Assembly (NCBI GenBank): GCA_000969725.1
Contig: JXSR01S063001.1
Reading direction: 5' to 3' (one strand)
Source of the DNA: Ophiothrix spiculata
Taxonomy: Eukaryota; Echinodermata; Ophiuroidea; Amphilepidida; Ophiotrichidae
DNA length: 24,567 nucleotides
The position numbers were made by a program, and so were the translations under genes. The notes under the pieces were generated by a model that was not told the DNA's origin, did not search any database, and saw only the letters and a list, made by a program, of their open reading frames with translations. Position 1 is the stretch's first letter. Each line of letters begins with the position of its first letter. Shown piece after piece: positions 9,926-18,338 of this stretch.

Positions 9926-9944
9926 CCCCCCCCCCCCCCCCCCC
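9926..9944. repeat. Poly-C tract (19 nt)
   Basis: Uninterrupted run of 19 C, close downstream of the C-rich minisatellite. Length is likely to be unreliable in assembly. Confidence 0.9.
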
Positions 9945-10066
9945 GGATTTCTGGCAATACTAATTGATTCATGATATCAGAAATAACGGATTTCAGTAAT
10001 TCACACTCAGTGATTACAGTGGAGTAAAAATTAGTTTCATAGTTTGTGTGCATACACGGATTTGTG

Positions 10067-10253
10067 GGCAATTTTGGATCTCAGTACTTGCACCATCTTG
10101 AATTTAAAACAGGAAAACAACCAAGACATAAGTAGGGGTTTAACGATCTTGGTGAAACCCTCAATGTTTTATTCTGTGGATTGGTTATGATATTAGGCAC
10201 TTTAAAGGCTGTTTTATTCAATTGAGTGTTAAGCTATTTTGGCAGCCATTTTG
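10067..10253 (+). repeat. Solitary unit of the fold-back element's ~170-bp repeat
   Basis: Begins GGCAATTTTGG (10067), continues CACCATCTTGAATTTAAAACAGG, has CTTTAAAGGCTGTTTTATTCA near the end, and reaches the next box AGCCATTTTG at 10243. That is one full period (176 bp), matching units at 6078-6254 in word order. It shows the repeat is dispersed rather than confined to the 3.9-kb element. Confidence 0.65.
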
Positions 10254-10370
10254 AGGTTGAACTTTTTTCAAACCAAATATATTTTGCTATTACAGGGTGT
10301 CCCAGAAAAAACCTTACAATCTTTGCGTGATTTAATAGACAGTCAGAAAGTATATAAACAGTGCATTGTA

Positions 10371-11307
10371 CAGGGTGGATCAAAAAACTTATAACCCAAG
10401 TTCAAGGTCACGTTTCAGACAGTAATTGTACCTCAATCAACTTGAATTTGCACAGGAATTATTGTTGATACCTTTTAAACAAACCCTGAACGTTTTATGC
10501 AATTTGCAGCATTAGGTCTTAAGATTCAGCTCTTTATGTAAACCGTCCTTCAAAGTGGCTTGTCCACGAAAGCTTTTCTTCGATTTTGTCTTCAATCTGT
10601 TCCTCTTGATCTGCACCGTATTTGGTTCCACACGTGTTGTACTGCAAGTTAAATTACGTATGTTTATCTGATGAAAGTGATTGATCATCAATTTTGAATT
10701 GAATGATGTACCAGAACATAGCTTCAGATAATGGAGCCCCAGTTTAAGCAACGTAATGGTGCAGTTCAGATTACTGGTTTATACAAGAGGCCTATGAACT
10801 CCAGATCACGTAATTTTGATTGTTTTTGTTTGTTTTGTCTTCTTCGGTAAATGTTGTCCAACAGAGTGGTTAGACTTGGTCACTCAATCGTTGTCAGATA
10901 GATTTCAGGTCCTTAGGTGACGTAAAGTGACGATATTACATTGAAAGATCAGCTTGGAAAATGCTTTGAAAACGCCTTCAATTCAAGCAGGGAACGCCCG
11001 TAACACAACACGCAGTGCAATACGTGCAGGTTAGAATACTTAAGTTGATTACACATCAATGTTGTGTAATCCATTGAAGGGTTTAAGTCAGAAGGTGAGA
11101 GAAGCAATCGTGGACAAGCCACTTTGAAGCAATATTTTAATAATAGGCTGTATCTTAAAAACCAATGATCACAACTTGACCAAAAATGCAGGAATGGTTT
11201 AAAACCTATCCAACATGATGCCTTTGCCAACTGAAGGTGATAGAGGTACAATTGCTAAGTAAAAAAATGACTTTAAAATTGGGTTTTGAGTTTTTTGAAC
11301 AACCCTG
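10371..11307. mobile_element. Nested CAGGGTKGWTCAAAAAAC element in the left arm of 10293-11833
   Basis: Begins CAGGGTGGATCAAAAAACTT and ends with the reverse complement of CAGGGTTGTTCAAAAAACTC. TGTA flanks both sides (10367-10370 and 11308-11311); this may be a 4-bp duplication or TA plus chance. Arms extend at least 200 bp and include a well-kept internal block CAAAGTGGCTTGTCCACGA at about 10552-10570, repeated inverted near 11110-11128. Removing it restores the host element's arm. A transposase-like trace lies at 11055-11130. Confidence 0.7.
11055..11130 (-). pseudogene. Possible trace of a Tc1/mariner-type transposase
   Basis: On the minus strand a frame reads ...CPRLLLSPSDLNPSMDYTTL. The order SP-DLNP-MDY resembles the SPDLNPxDYxLW stretch before the last catalytic Asp/Glu of IS630-Tc1-mariner transposases, with two extra residues. 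No other catalytic motif is visible and the open stretch is about 100 codons with no further similarity I recognise. It fits the TA-type termini around it but may be chance. Confidence 0.3.
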
Positions 11308-11835
11308 TGTAGTCCATGAATTGAACTTTAAGATGCCGCTTGTTTCATTTCAATTGGTAATGCACAACAAAAGTTATGTTTTATCAAATATTTGGGTGTT
11401 TTTTTTGTCTGGTCCAATTTTATGATTTTTGCTCATCAAGCAGGCATGTTTCTGAATGAAGATGGGTCACTGTGGAAAATTTATCATATCTGTTTTAGTT
11501 TTCATCAAATGTATTCATTTTTTCAGCATAGATAAAAAACAGCATGTACATAATAGATTAATAAAAAAAATTACGGTTGAGTGAGCAGATCAAGGATATT
11601 TCTCATAAAACTTCATTCAAGAGGAATTGTGAAATTGGACAAGACAATTTTACATCCAAATATTTGGCAAATCATAACTTCTGTTCTATATTACCGATTG
11701 ATATGAAACAAACGGTATCTTACAGTTCAATTTATGAACTACATGATATTGCAACGTTTATTTACTCTACAACTGTCCATTAAATATGAGAAAATTACAC
11801 GCAAAGATTGTAAGGTTTTTCTGGGACACCCTGTA

Positions 11836-11959
11836 GTCTCAGCGTCAGATTACAATTTGTTGGCAAAAACTAAAACTAAAACCAAAATATACTGGCTTAT
11901 CCTTTGAGATTGACAATTTGTAAAATATGAATTTGCCAAAACAATGTGTGGCATGCAAA
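11836..11959. other. Spacer, nothing recognised
   Basis: AT-rich sequence between the TA-flanked element and the diverged GTAACGTTTG-motif repeat. It includes the direct run AACTAAAACTAAAACC near 11867. No gene signal. Confidence 0.4.
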
Positions 11960-12452
11960 AATTTGGTTTCCTTTCCAGCACGATAATTGAAATTCATCAC
12001 TGTTAAATGGCTTCAGAACCTAGCAAATGCTGAACTTCTGAAAAAAGTTCATGATACGTTCGGTAACGTTTGTGACATCGCACGGAAATATTGTTTTGCT
12101 CAACTGCTGCTTAAAAGTAAAACATCTCTGAAGTGTTGGCGACTTTTGTATTGCGCTTTACACAGATGATGGCTAATATATTTACAAATAATTTCAAAAA
12201 GGGTACGAAATTCTATCGCCATGATTTCTTTTAATGCATTGTTTTGTTTGGTAACGTTTGCGAAATTTTGATGTTACTTTTTGGTAACGTTGTGACATTT
12301 TTGAATTAAAACATGTGCTCATTCATGCACTGTTAGAAAAACTTCACAATTTCTGTTTAGGAAACACTTCCTTCTTACTAAGTTACAAACGTATTACTGA
12401 AAAATCTACTTATATGTTCAAATAAAAAGCTTCACTTTGTGTGGGGTGAGCC
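11960..12452 (+). mobile_element. Diverged copy of the 592-bp element at 23430-24021
   Basis: Shares ACGTTCGGTAACGTTTGTGACATCGCACGGAAAT (12055 onward; 23613 onward), TTTACAGATGATGG-like and TTTCTTTTAATGCA blocks in the same order, then ACAAACGTAT...CTGAAAAATCT, and ends ...GGGGTGAGCC at 12452 like ...GGAATGAGCC at 24021. The left part is diverged or deleted and no target duplication can be read. Non-coding. It carries several GTAACGTTTG words. Confidence 0.65.
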
Positions 12453-12828
12453 TTTCACTGTACTCATCTTTTCGGCGATGCATGCCTTCTGAGTGTTTCA
12501 CACATCGAATATCAAACACATCCCCTGCACAATGTCTTTGATAGTTTGAAAGTGTCTCTAACTCGATTTACAACACGTCAAGGAGCGATGTATGACATGT
12601 ATATTTACATCTTATTCAGCATTTGTATTCATTGAAAACGAAATTCAACACCAAAGATTCTTAAATCATATATAACGAGTGAGGAACACGAACTTTTTAT
12701 AGTTCGTTTGCTTAAATTTAAAAGCAAAAATTCTACGCCTGGAAATACACAACAATCTAACTTAATCAAAAAAGTGATGATTTTAATATTATAGTATGTA
12801 ATAATGCCAATATTTTGGGTTGAAATTT
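12453..12828 (-). other. Possible 3' untranslated/flanking region of the minus-strand gene
   Basis: Lies downstream (minus strand) of the stop codon at 12831-12829. No repeat of the other families is seen. No canonical AATAAA is evident in the first few hundred bases on the minus strand, so the transcript end cannot be placed. Confidence 0.25.
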
Positions 12829-12965
12829 TCAGAAAAACCCTTCTCCGTCTTCAGCAATTGGTGTCTGAGTTGTGTTTGACGTCTGATTTCTTGCAACGGA
12901 CGTTGGTGGCGTCTTTCTAGATGTTGACAGCAATAAATCATTAATCTTTGGAAGTCCCCGGACTC
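12829..12965 (-). CDS. Probable terminal coding exon of an unidentified minus-strand gene
   Basis: Seen: on the minus strand an acceptor CCTAAATAG| precedes GA GTC CGG GGA CTT..., with a branch-point-like TACTAAT about 30 bases upstream. The frame stays open for 44 codons and stops at TGA (12831-12829). The peptide reads VRGLPKINDLLLSTSRK, then a Thr/Ser/Asn-rich stretch (TPPTSVARNQTSNTTQTP) and an acidic end AEDGEGFF, typical of a disordered C-terminal tail. The exon begins in phase 1, which fits the phase-1 end of the exon at 14465-14313: joining gives ...WSIND-G-VRGLPK without a break. No family is recognised. The polypyrimidine tract is weak, so the acceptor is uncertain. Confidence 0.45.
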
Positions 12966-13463
12966 CTATTTAGGATGTGGTTAAGTACCAATCATTAGTA
13001 GTATTTAGTTGAATCGAGTACGGAGTCTAAATAACCGTGAGGAAATTTCTGCTGTAACATGTTTATATTTTGTAATTTCGACGAACATCAAAACCCTCAA
13101 CGAATTCGACTTCCTAGTCGTTATTCCTCTCTCGTGTGTCTCCTAAATTGGAGTCTTACTGTCTTAGTCTGATCAAGTGTTATTACAAAATGTACTCTTG
13201 ACATGAAAGGAGCATATATTTAGATAAAAGCACTTTAACTTATCCGGTCAGTGCATAAGAGCCTTAACATGAATCGTGAGTAGTCCAACATATGGTGGAA
13301 TTCAGTGTATTGGCAGTGAGAATGTTGTTTTACTCCAGTTATGCATGTACTTTTGATGCGAAAAACTTATTTAGGGTATTCTTGTTTGAATAAAATTGAA
13401 CAGTAAAAATGATCGGCAAGGGGGATATTCTATAAACTACGCGTTTCACAGAAAAAATCCAAA

Positions 13464-14050
13464 ATTGTGGTGCTCTGGCAAAATGAGCGGAAAGTCGCGA
13501 TTGAGGATTTCGAATAAATGGCTTCTAAATTAAAAATATGATGAAAAGATCAAAATTCGTTTTTTGACATAAAACGTATCAATGCATAAGTGCTAATCTA
13601 TACCACACGTTTTGAAGGTCAAATATGCCGGGAAATGCAATTATTCACGGGTAATTGATCGCGTTTTGCTATCATACGCTATAGTAATCAGTACTTTAAA
13701 ATCGATTTGCGACAAATTTTTACTGCCAGATTTTGAGTGGACTGCCTTGTATTTCTATCTGTTAATGAAAATTGTAGAAAGAAAGTATGACTTATAATAT
13801 GTGTACCGCCGCGGCAAAAGGGTCCAGTTGTCGGCTCGTACATGTTGCTCCTTGTAGCATATCTAATGTATGGTATTTGTATACATCAGATATGCTACAA
13901 TGAGCAACATGTAGGAGTCGACAACTGGACCCTTTTGCCGCGGCGGTACACATATATCATTCGAAAGCTGAGATTATAGAGAATTAAAATATGCCATACA
14001 CTCAATTTTGAAAATCGCGATTTTTTCGCTCATTTTGCCAGAGCACCACT
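13464..14050. mobile_element. 587-bp CAAA-flanked MITE with GTGGTGCTCTGGC ends
   Basis: Copy B gives the empty site (AATC-CAAA-TGG, 15182-15185). Here CAAA stands on both sides (13460-13463, 14051-14054). Inverted termini share GTGGTGCTCTGGCAAAATGA and go on to TCGCGATT, about 36 bp. The left end has two extra T after the first A. The interior has no transposase and contains the long palindrome 13797-13955. The superfamily is not clear from a 4-bp duplication. Confidence 0.78.
13797..13955. repeat. Near-perfect 159-bp palindrome (snap-back insertion)
   Basis: Arms of about 72 bp: GTGTACCGCCGCGGCAAAAG (13801 onward) pairs with 13951 backward. Only about four mismatches are seen and the first 33 bp or so are perfect; the loop is about 12 nt. 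The arms are markedly more GC-rich than the surroundings. It is nested in the CAAA-flanked MITE and looks like a separate, younger fold-back insertion bounded by ATAT. If transcribed it would fold into a long hairpin RNA. Confidence 0.85.
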
Positions 14051-14180
14051 CAAATGGTTGTGAAGGCTAATAATTCCTCTCTTTCTGTGTGATTCGATGT
14101 TCATGCATTCTTTCCCTCTTGTCGTGGTCGACAGGATATATAATAGTACGCTATTTTAAGCCTCACAGTCCTTTCCACAT

Positions 14181-14206
14181 AATAACTACAAATTTGTGTA
14201 GTTATT
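14181..14206. repeat. Short perfect palindrome
   Basis: AATAACTACA, 6-nt spacer, TGTAGTTATT. The second intronic copy (about 15298-15316) lacks it and has only the shorter ACATTTTTTAAGTTATT, so it is a copy-A-specific change. Confidence 0.7.
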
Positions 14207-14312
14207 TTACTGTTATATTTTGATGTGTTCTTATGGCAAAATACAGAATATGAATATGAATATCACTTATACATTTTTCTATCCGAATGTAAATGAAAAG
14301 CCATTAGGTTAC

Positions 14313-14465
14313 CGTCATTAATGGACCAGATTTCGTTGACAGCTATATCCAAACTCAAGTCGCATACAGTTAAAATACCGGTATGCCATCCTGACTTCAA
14401 CACATGGTCAAACATAGTGTAGGGTGACTGTGGCACTAAAGCAATGCTAAGATTTTGTTTTGCAT
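14313..14465 (-). CDS. Probable internal coding exon of an unidentified minus-strand gene
   Basis: Seen: acceptor TTTTTATCCATTTTTCAG| (14466 is the last intron base), 153 nt without a stop, then GACG|GTAACC as a possible donor. The exon is symmetric phase 1-1 and encodes AKQNLSIALVPQSPYTMFD, HVLKSGWHTGILTVCDLS and LDIAVNEIWSIND. The pattern ...ILTVCDL...NEIWSINDG is reminiscent of a beta-propeller blade, but no family is assigned. Alternative: no splice at 14312; the frame continues DGNLMAFHLHSDRKMYK to TGA at 14265-14263, making this the last exon. That tail is also open in the intronic duplicate (LMAFYLHSDRKMYM), which supports the alternative. Confidence 0.55.
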
Positions 14466-14534
14466 CTGAAAAATGGATAAAAAGCATTGAATTATTTTTG
14501 TAGAGAAAACAAAACTACTGCATTCTAATATTTA

Positions 14535-14672
14535 AAACAAAAATACTGTATTCTAATGTTCATGCTTTAGAATTGAGTTCACAATCTCAAGGCTGCCCCG
14601 TTTGCTGAATGGTTATTTCCTCGCTTCGTAATGCATGGCTAACCCGCACCAGAAGCAATGGTTCGAGTCCCA
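14535..14672 (+). repeat. tRNA-like dispersed repeat, copy 1
   Basis: Contains an A-box-like TTGCTGAATGG (14602-14612) and a consensus B box GGTTCGAGTCC (14660-14670), 48 nt apart, as in a RNA polymerase III tRNA head. Stems for a functional tRNA are not intact, so it is not a tRNA gene. An A-rich stretch (ATTAAAAAAAAAC, about 14706-14718) follows. The segment, including about 60 bp upstream of the A box, recurs inverted at 16550-16680. Best guess is a SINE or tRNA-derived repeat. Confidence 0.6.
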
Positions 14673-14756
14673 TCAAAATCAGTTGAAACTCTTTCTCTTT
14701 TCATAATTAAAAAAAAACAAGTCATTTTTAGTTAACAGTAGTCACTGGAAGTTTGT

Positions 14757-15416
14757 TCTGTAACATGTTCATATTTTACAAATTCGACAAACATCAAAAC
14801 CCTCAACGAATTCGACTTGTCGTTATGCCTCTCTCGTGTGTCTCCTAAATTGGAGTCTTCCTAGCTGTCTTAGCCTGATCAAGTGTTATTACAAAATGTA
14901 ATCTTGATATGAAAGGAGCATATATTTAGATAAAAACACTTTAACTTTTCCGGTGAGTGCATAAGAGCCTTAACATGAATCGTGATTAGTCCTACATATG
15001 GTGGAATTCAGTGCATTGAATACAGACACTCATGACAGTGAGAATGTTGTTTTACTCTAGTAAAGCATGTAGTTCTGATGCGAATAACTTATTTAGGGTA
15101 TTCTTGTTTGAATAAAATTGAACAGCAAAAATCATTGGCAAGAGGGATATTCTGTAAACTACGCGTTGCACTGAAAAAATCCAAATGGTTGTGAAGGGTA
15201 GTAATTCTTATCTGTTTGTGCTTTATGTACATGTATTCTTTTCCTCTCGCCGTGGTCGACAGGATATACGATATCTCAAGCCTCGCAGTCCTTTTCCCAT
15301 ACATTTTTTAAGTTATTTTACTGTGTATTTTGATGTGTTTTTATGGAAATACAGAATATGAATATGGATGTCACATATACATTTTTCTATCCGAATGTAA
15401 ATAAAAAGCCATTAGG
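14757..15416 (+). repeat. Intronic direct duplication, copy B (empty of the CAAA element)
   Basis: Collinear with 13046-14309. It shows the uninterrupted target AAATCCAAATGG at 15178-15189. It has a small extra segment (GCATTGAATACAGACACTCAT region, about 15013-15034) relative to copy A. It ends at CCATTAGGT, the same base at which copy A meets the probable exon. Confidence 0.88.
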
Positions 15417-15469
15417 TCTTCGCATAAACCTTAACACTTTTAACCTTAAAAGGTTAGCAAAGAGCATAA

Positions 15470-15834
15470 GGCAAAAAAAATAATATTTGGTTGCCCTCGG
15501 TCGACCCTATTTTTCAGCCCGACCAAAACTATTTTTTATTGAAAAATATTTGTTTTCTCAAAAATATGCAAAACTTACCGAAAACTACAAAAAAACCAAC
15601 CCAACACATTGTTGTATTTTTCCTTTTTTCGATATTCAACCTTCAAAATGTTTAGGATGTCCCAAATCACTAAAGAGGTATTTGATTGTTTTGATTTGGA
15701 TGTCAGGGGAGAGTGTGAAGGCTTAAGCGGTCGATCGACCTAGCGGTCCGTGGAGGAGTATTGAAAAAATAAAAACCGACCGACCGACCCTCTCTGAAAA
15801 AAGCTGTGGAGGGCAACCAAACATTTTTTTGGCC
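15470..15834. mobile_element. 365-bp PIF/Harbinger-like MITE
   Basis: TAA on both sides (15467-15469, 15835-15837). Termini are GGCAAAAAAAATAATATTTG and, inverted, GGCCAAAAAAATGTTTGG, both leading into GGTTGCCCTC, followed on each side by GTCGACC/GACCGACCGACC runs. Known: PIF/Harbinger elements duplicate TWA and begin with GG. The 79-codon open frame that starts inside it shows no transposase motif. A 12-G tract (15838-15849) follows the right end. Confidence 0.75.
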
Positions 15835-15849
15835 TAAGGGGGGGGGGGG

Positions 15850-16404
15850 CGAATATGGACCCTGGATTGTGTTTTTCGAAACAAAACCAAATAAAGCTGT
15901 TTTATGTAATTGTCAGGGTAGGGCCCAGTTAGGGCCATAGGGTTTGCGCATGTTTTGGTGTAAAAAGAGTGGACATTCATTCGCTGAGAGTGAACGTCAC
16001 TACTTGTTGATTTTAATATTTCACCATTTTACTCGTTCTATATACTAAATATGCACTCAAAAAGACAGCCACGTTGTTGTTTTACTCCAGTTATGCGGAT
16101 ATATTGATGCAAATAACTTATTTAAGCTATGGTTGTCAGATTAGCGTAGACATTGCATCAGTTGGTTAGCTTTGATCTTTAGGTAACAAATAAAGATTAC
16201 ACAAACAAGTTAGTCAAGATCTAAAGTGAACGATGAACAAAATCAAAAGGGTGTTTTTTTATTTTTGTGTTGTTTACTTCCTGTCAAATCAGCCACATAT
16301 TTGATCATCAAACAATGTAACATTACCAATCAATCATTGACTTCCCATAAGCCATCTTTACTTTTTTCTTCTACCCGATTTCTTGTCATGGTTCGTGTCA
16401 TGGC
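15850..16404. other. Intergenic/intronic stretch with one short repeat fragment
   Basis: Contains a fragment of the intronic duplication at 16071-16132 (TTGTTTTACTCCAGTTATGC and AATAACTTATTTA). Otherwise no repeat family, exon or RNA gene is recognised. A 62-codon plus-strand open frame at 16226-16414 lacks any recognisable motif. Confidence 0.4.
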
Positions 16405-16405
16405 T

Positions 16406-16530
16406 ACACTGTAAATTAACGGGATTCAAATTTTAATCTAATTTTTAATCTTTTCAAAATCTGTATTTAGTGAACAAGCCCAAAAACTCTTTTTTATCAA
16501 AAAAGGATTAAAAAAGAATTTATCTTTAAG
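16406..16530 (+). repeat. Dispersed repeat X (GGGATTnAAATTTTAATCT)
   Basis: ACACTGTAAATTAACGGGATTCAAATTTTAATCT, then TTTTCAAAATCTGTATTTAGTGAACAA, ending in TTTTTATCAAAAAAGGATTAAA. The same order is seen at about 18225-18355 and, inverted, at about 655-850, where it forms the outer part of the large inverted duplication. Ends are weakly self-complementary (GATTAAA.../...TTTAATC). Its superfamily is unknown. Confidence 0.6.
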
Positions 16531-16549
16531 GGTACTGGATTATGGCAGG

Positions 16550-16680
16550 GGTTAGTCATGCATTACGAAGCGAGGTATCTACCGATGAGCTATCAAGGGC
16601 AGCGTTGAAATTGTGAACTAAAATCTAAAACATATACATTAGAATGCCGTATTTTTCTTTTGTTTACATAAAAATTGCAA
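16550..16680 (-). repeat. tRNA-like dispersed repeat, copy 2 (B box lost)
   Basis: Minus strand: ...TTTTAGTTCACAATTTCAACGCTGCCC, then an A box TAGCTCATCGGTAGA that fits tRNA better than copy 1, then CCTCGCTTCGTAATGCATGAC. After that the match to 14536-14672 decays and the GGTTCGAGTCC box is missing. It abuts repeat X. Confidence 0.55.
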
Positions 16681-17054
16681 TTTTTGCCTCATTGGAATGC
16701 TCAATTTGTAAGTAAATTATGAGAATGCGTATATCAGACAAAATGTAGATAATTAAGATACTTAAAACAGGCAATTCACAGCTCAAACAGGGCAAACTCA
16801 GAGTCGTAATTCACGTCCGGATTTTCGGGCAAAACAACGCGGGTTTGTTACATTATCATTCAAAATCAACTCAGCATATTTATAAAATATTGTTTGTAAT
16901 TCAATAAAAAGTATCAAGCCTACAATCTGTCAAAATTTGAAACCAATCGAATTGATCGAACATCATGAAATTATGAGGTTTCGGCGAAAAAGGGTCAACT
17001 TTTTCGAAGTAGTTTTTAGGCGTCATTTTGACCTTGATAATGGACGTAAAATCA
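16681..17054. other. AT-rich stretch, nothing recognised
   Basis: No repeat, exon or RNA feature that I can support. A GGCGTCATTTTGACC word at 17019 resembles the fold-back box but no period is present around it. Confidence 0.4.
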
Positions 17055-17364
17055 CTAGTAAAGTTCCATGTATAAACCAAAGACTCTATTCAATATGTAC
17101 GCCAAAAATCGTGATATTCTGATAGGTGTAAATAGGTAAAAACTTGCAGTAAACATGACATTCAGCCGAGCGAGACGTTTTTAGGGACTGTAGCCTTAAC
17201 ATTTGAATTTTAAATTTGAAATGATTGATACTTACAGATTTAAATAAGAGGTAATAATAAAAGTTTACGTATGATTTAAAGACTCTTCTAAACATGTATA
17301 CAAAAAATTGATATTCTGGCATATGTATTAAGTAGGCAAAAATTTGCCGTAAACATGACATTCC
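17055..17364 (+). repeat. Local tandem duplication (~207-bp offset)
   Basis: 17055-17165 and 17262-17364 share, in order, AAAGACTCT, ATATTCTG, TAGGTAAAAACTTGCAGTAA versus TAGGCAAAAATTTGCCGTAA, and ACATGACATTC. A moderately diverged tandem pair with no gene signal. Confidence 0.65.
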
Positions 17365-17529
17365 TTTGTGTCACTCGTGAAAAGAACTGCATTTTGTGAT
17401 AAATTCAGAGTTCTTATTGAAATGCTCGGCGTTTACATGAAGATGATGGAATATCGGTCATTTTAAATATATTACATGGGGCACGAGTAATAAAATATTG
17501 TGTTTCAAGAGCCGAAAAGGAATGTGGCC

Positions 17530-18338
17530 AAGGTGAGCATCCATATGTCAATTGTTCACTGTCGGTGCATGCAAACACCGTGATAACTCTCAGCTCGGTT
17601 TGGGTCCGTTTGTCCATTATGCAAATGCTTTATTCCTGATCGGAAACAGCTTCAATGTTTTCAAATTACATCCTGAACAAGATTTAATGTATATGTAAAA
17701 TCACTAAAAAATAATAGAATGCAAATTTATAGCTGCAGTTCTTATAAAACACATGCAGATTCATGACGTCCATACCAATAGTCGCATGCTGAAACGAACT
17801 TTCGAGCTTGCATTCCATCAATAATTAGTTTTATCTCTGACATCAAATATTTAATACAAGTCATTTCATGGTGACATTCGAAATCGTGCTGTAGTTCAAG
17901 ACACTCACCACCTGCTAACCTCTGTGATTATGATGTGAACATCGATATTTGAATATCAACCTTCCTGTTCAATTAATGAACAGGAAGGTTGATTTCTCTA
18001 CGGTAAATGAAATTGAAAATGTATCTAAATACTTTTAAAAAGGGCATAGATATTTTTCCTCAATCGTATCCAAGTAATTTTGTAATTATGAATATAAATC
18101 TTTTTGAAACAGTCGCAACACTTTTTGACATATCACGTTACAAGTAAATAAAATTCAAATTGCTGATATTCGTTGTTTTGTATTGATCTGTCGTGATCAC
18201 TCCAGTCCTAGGTTCATGTCATTCTAAATTCACGGGATTAAAATTTTCATCTCAAAGATTAATATTTCATCTTTTCAAATTCTGTATTTAGTGAACAATC
18301 ACTCTGTATTTGAAATAAATCTTTTATAGAGATTAAAG
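17530..18338 (+). repeat. Right arm of the large inverted duplication (partner 743-1562)
   Basis: Reverse-complement match of 743-1562, beginning AAGGTGAGCATCC and ending GAGATTAAAG within repeat X. Differences include the extra palindrome 17955-17993 and a segment CTTTTTGAAACAGTCGCAAC near 18100. It lies upstream of duplication copy 2, as the partner lies upstream of copy 1. Confidence 0.85.
17955..17993. repeat. Perfect 17-bp palindrome, arm-specific
   Basis: ATCAACCTTCCTGTTCA, 5-nt spacer, then the exact reverse complement. The partner arm (1067-1086) has only one half (AACCTTCCTGTTCATTAATT) followed by unrelated sequence, so the second half was gained here by inverted copying or lost there. 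Confidence 0.8.

Larger units (their letters stand above)
10293..11833. mobile_element. TA-flanked CAGGGTGTCCC element, second type (host of a nested insertion)
   Basis: Ends CAGGGTGTCCCAGAAAAA and its reverse complement, with TA at 10291-10292 and 11834-11835. Arms share ACCTTACAATCTTTGCGTG. The left arm is interrupted: 10293-10370 plus 11308-11425 together match the reverse complement of about 11637-11833. So the terminal repeats are near 195 bp and the element without its guest is about 600 bp. It shares the first 12 bases with the element at 6804-7984 but not the interior. Inferred: Tc1/mariner-type MITE. Confidence 0.8.
13046..14309 (+). repeat. Intronic direct duplication, copy A (with insertion 13464-14050)
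   Basis: Matches 14757-15416 collinearly: CTGTAACATGTTYATATTTT, ACATCAAAACCCTCAACG, TCTCTCGTGTGTCTCCTAAA, GGAGCATATATTTAGATAAA, and GTGGTCGACAGGATATA, ending CCGAATGTAAATGAAAAGCC. The CAAA-flanked element 13464-14050 is absent from copy B. The last matched bases (about 14309) abut the probable exon 14313-14465. A third short piece of the same sequence is at 16071-16132. Confidence 0.88.

Noticed and set aside
14592-14672. Functional tRNA gene
   Set aside because: A and B boxes are present but acceptor and anticodon stems do not pair, and a second decayed copy exists.
15487-15726. 79-codon plus-strand frame
   Set aside because: Starts inside the terminal inverted repeat of the Harbinger-like MITE and has no transposase motif.
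16330-16381. Minus-strand exon reading TRNRVEEKSKDGLWEVND near 16330-16400
   Set aside because: It stops before any usable donor and the acceptor would come from repeat X; no similarity recognised.
17414-17617. 67-codon minus-strand frame beginning MDKRTQTELRVITVF, with the same frame open in the inverted partner at about 1479-1562
   Set aside because: Of about 29 comparable codons roughly a third change the residue, an indel lies just upstream, and no family or splice signals fit. It looks like neutral drift in a duplicated block.
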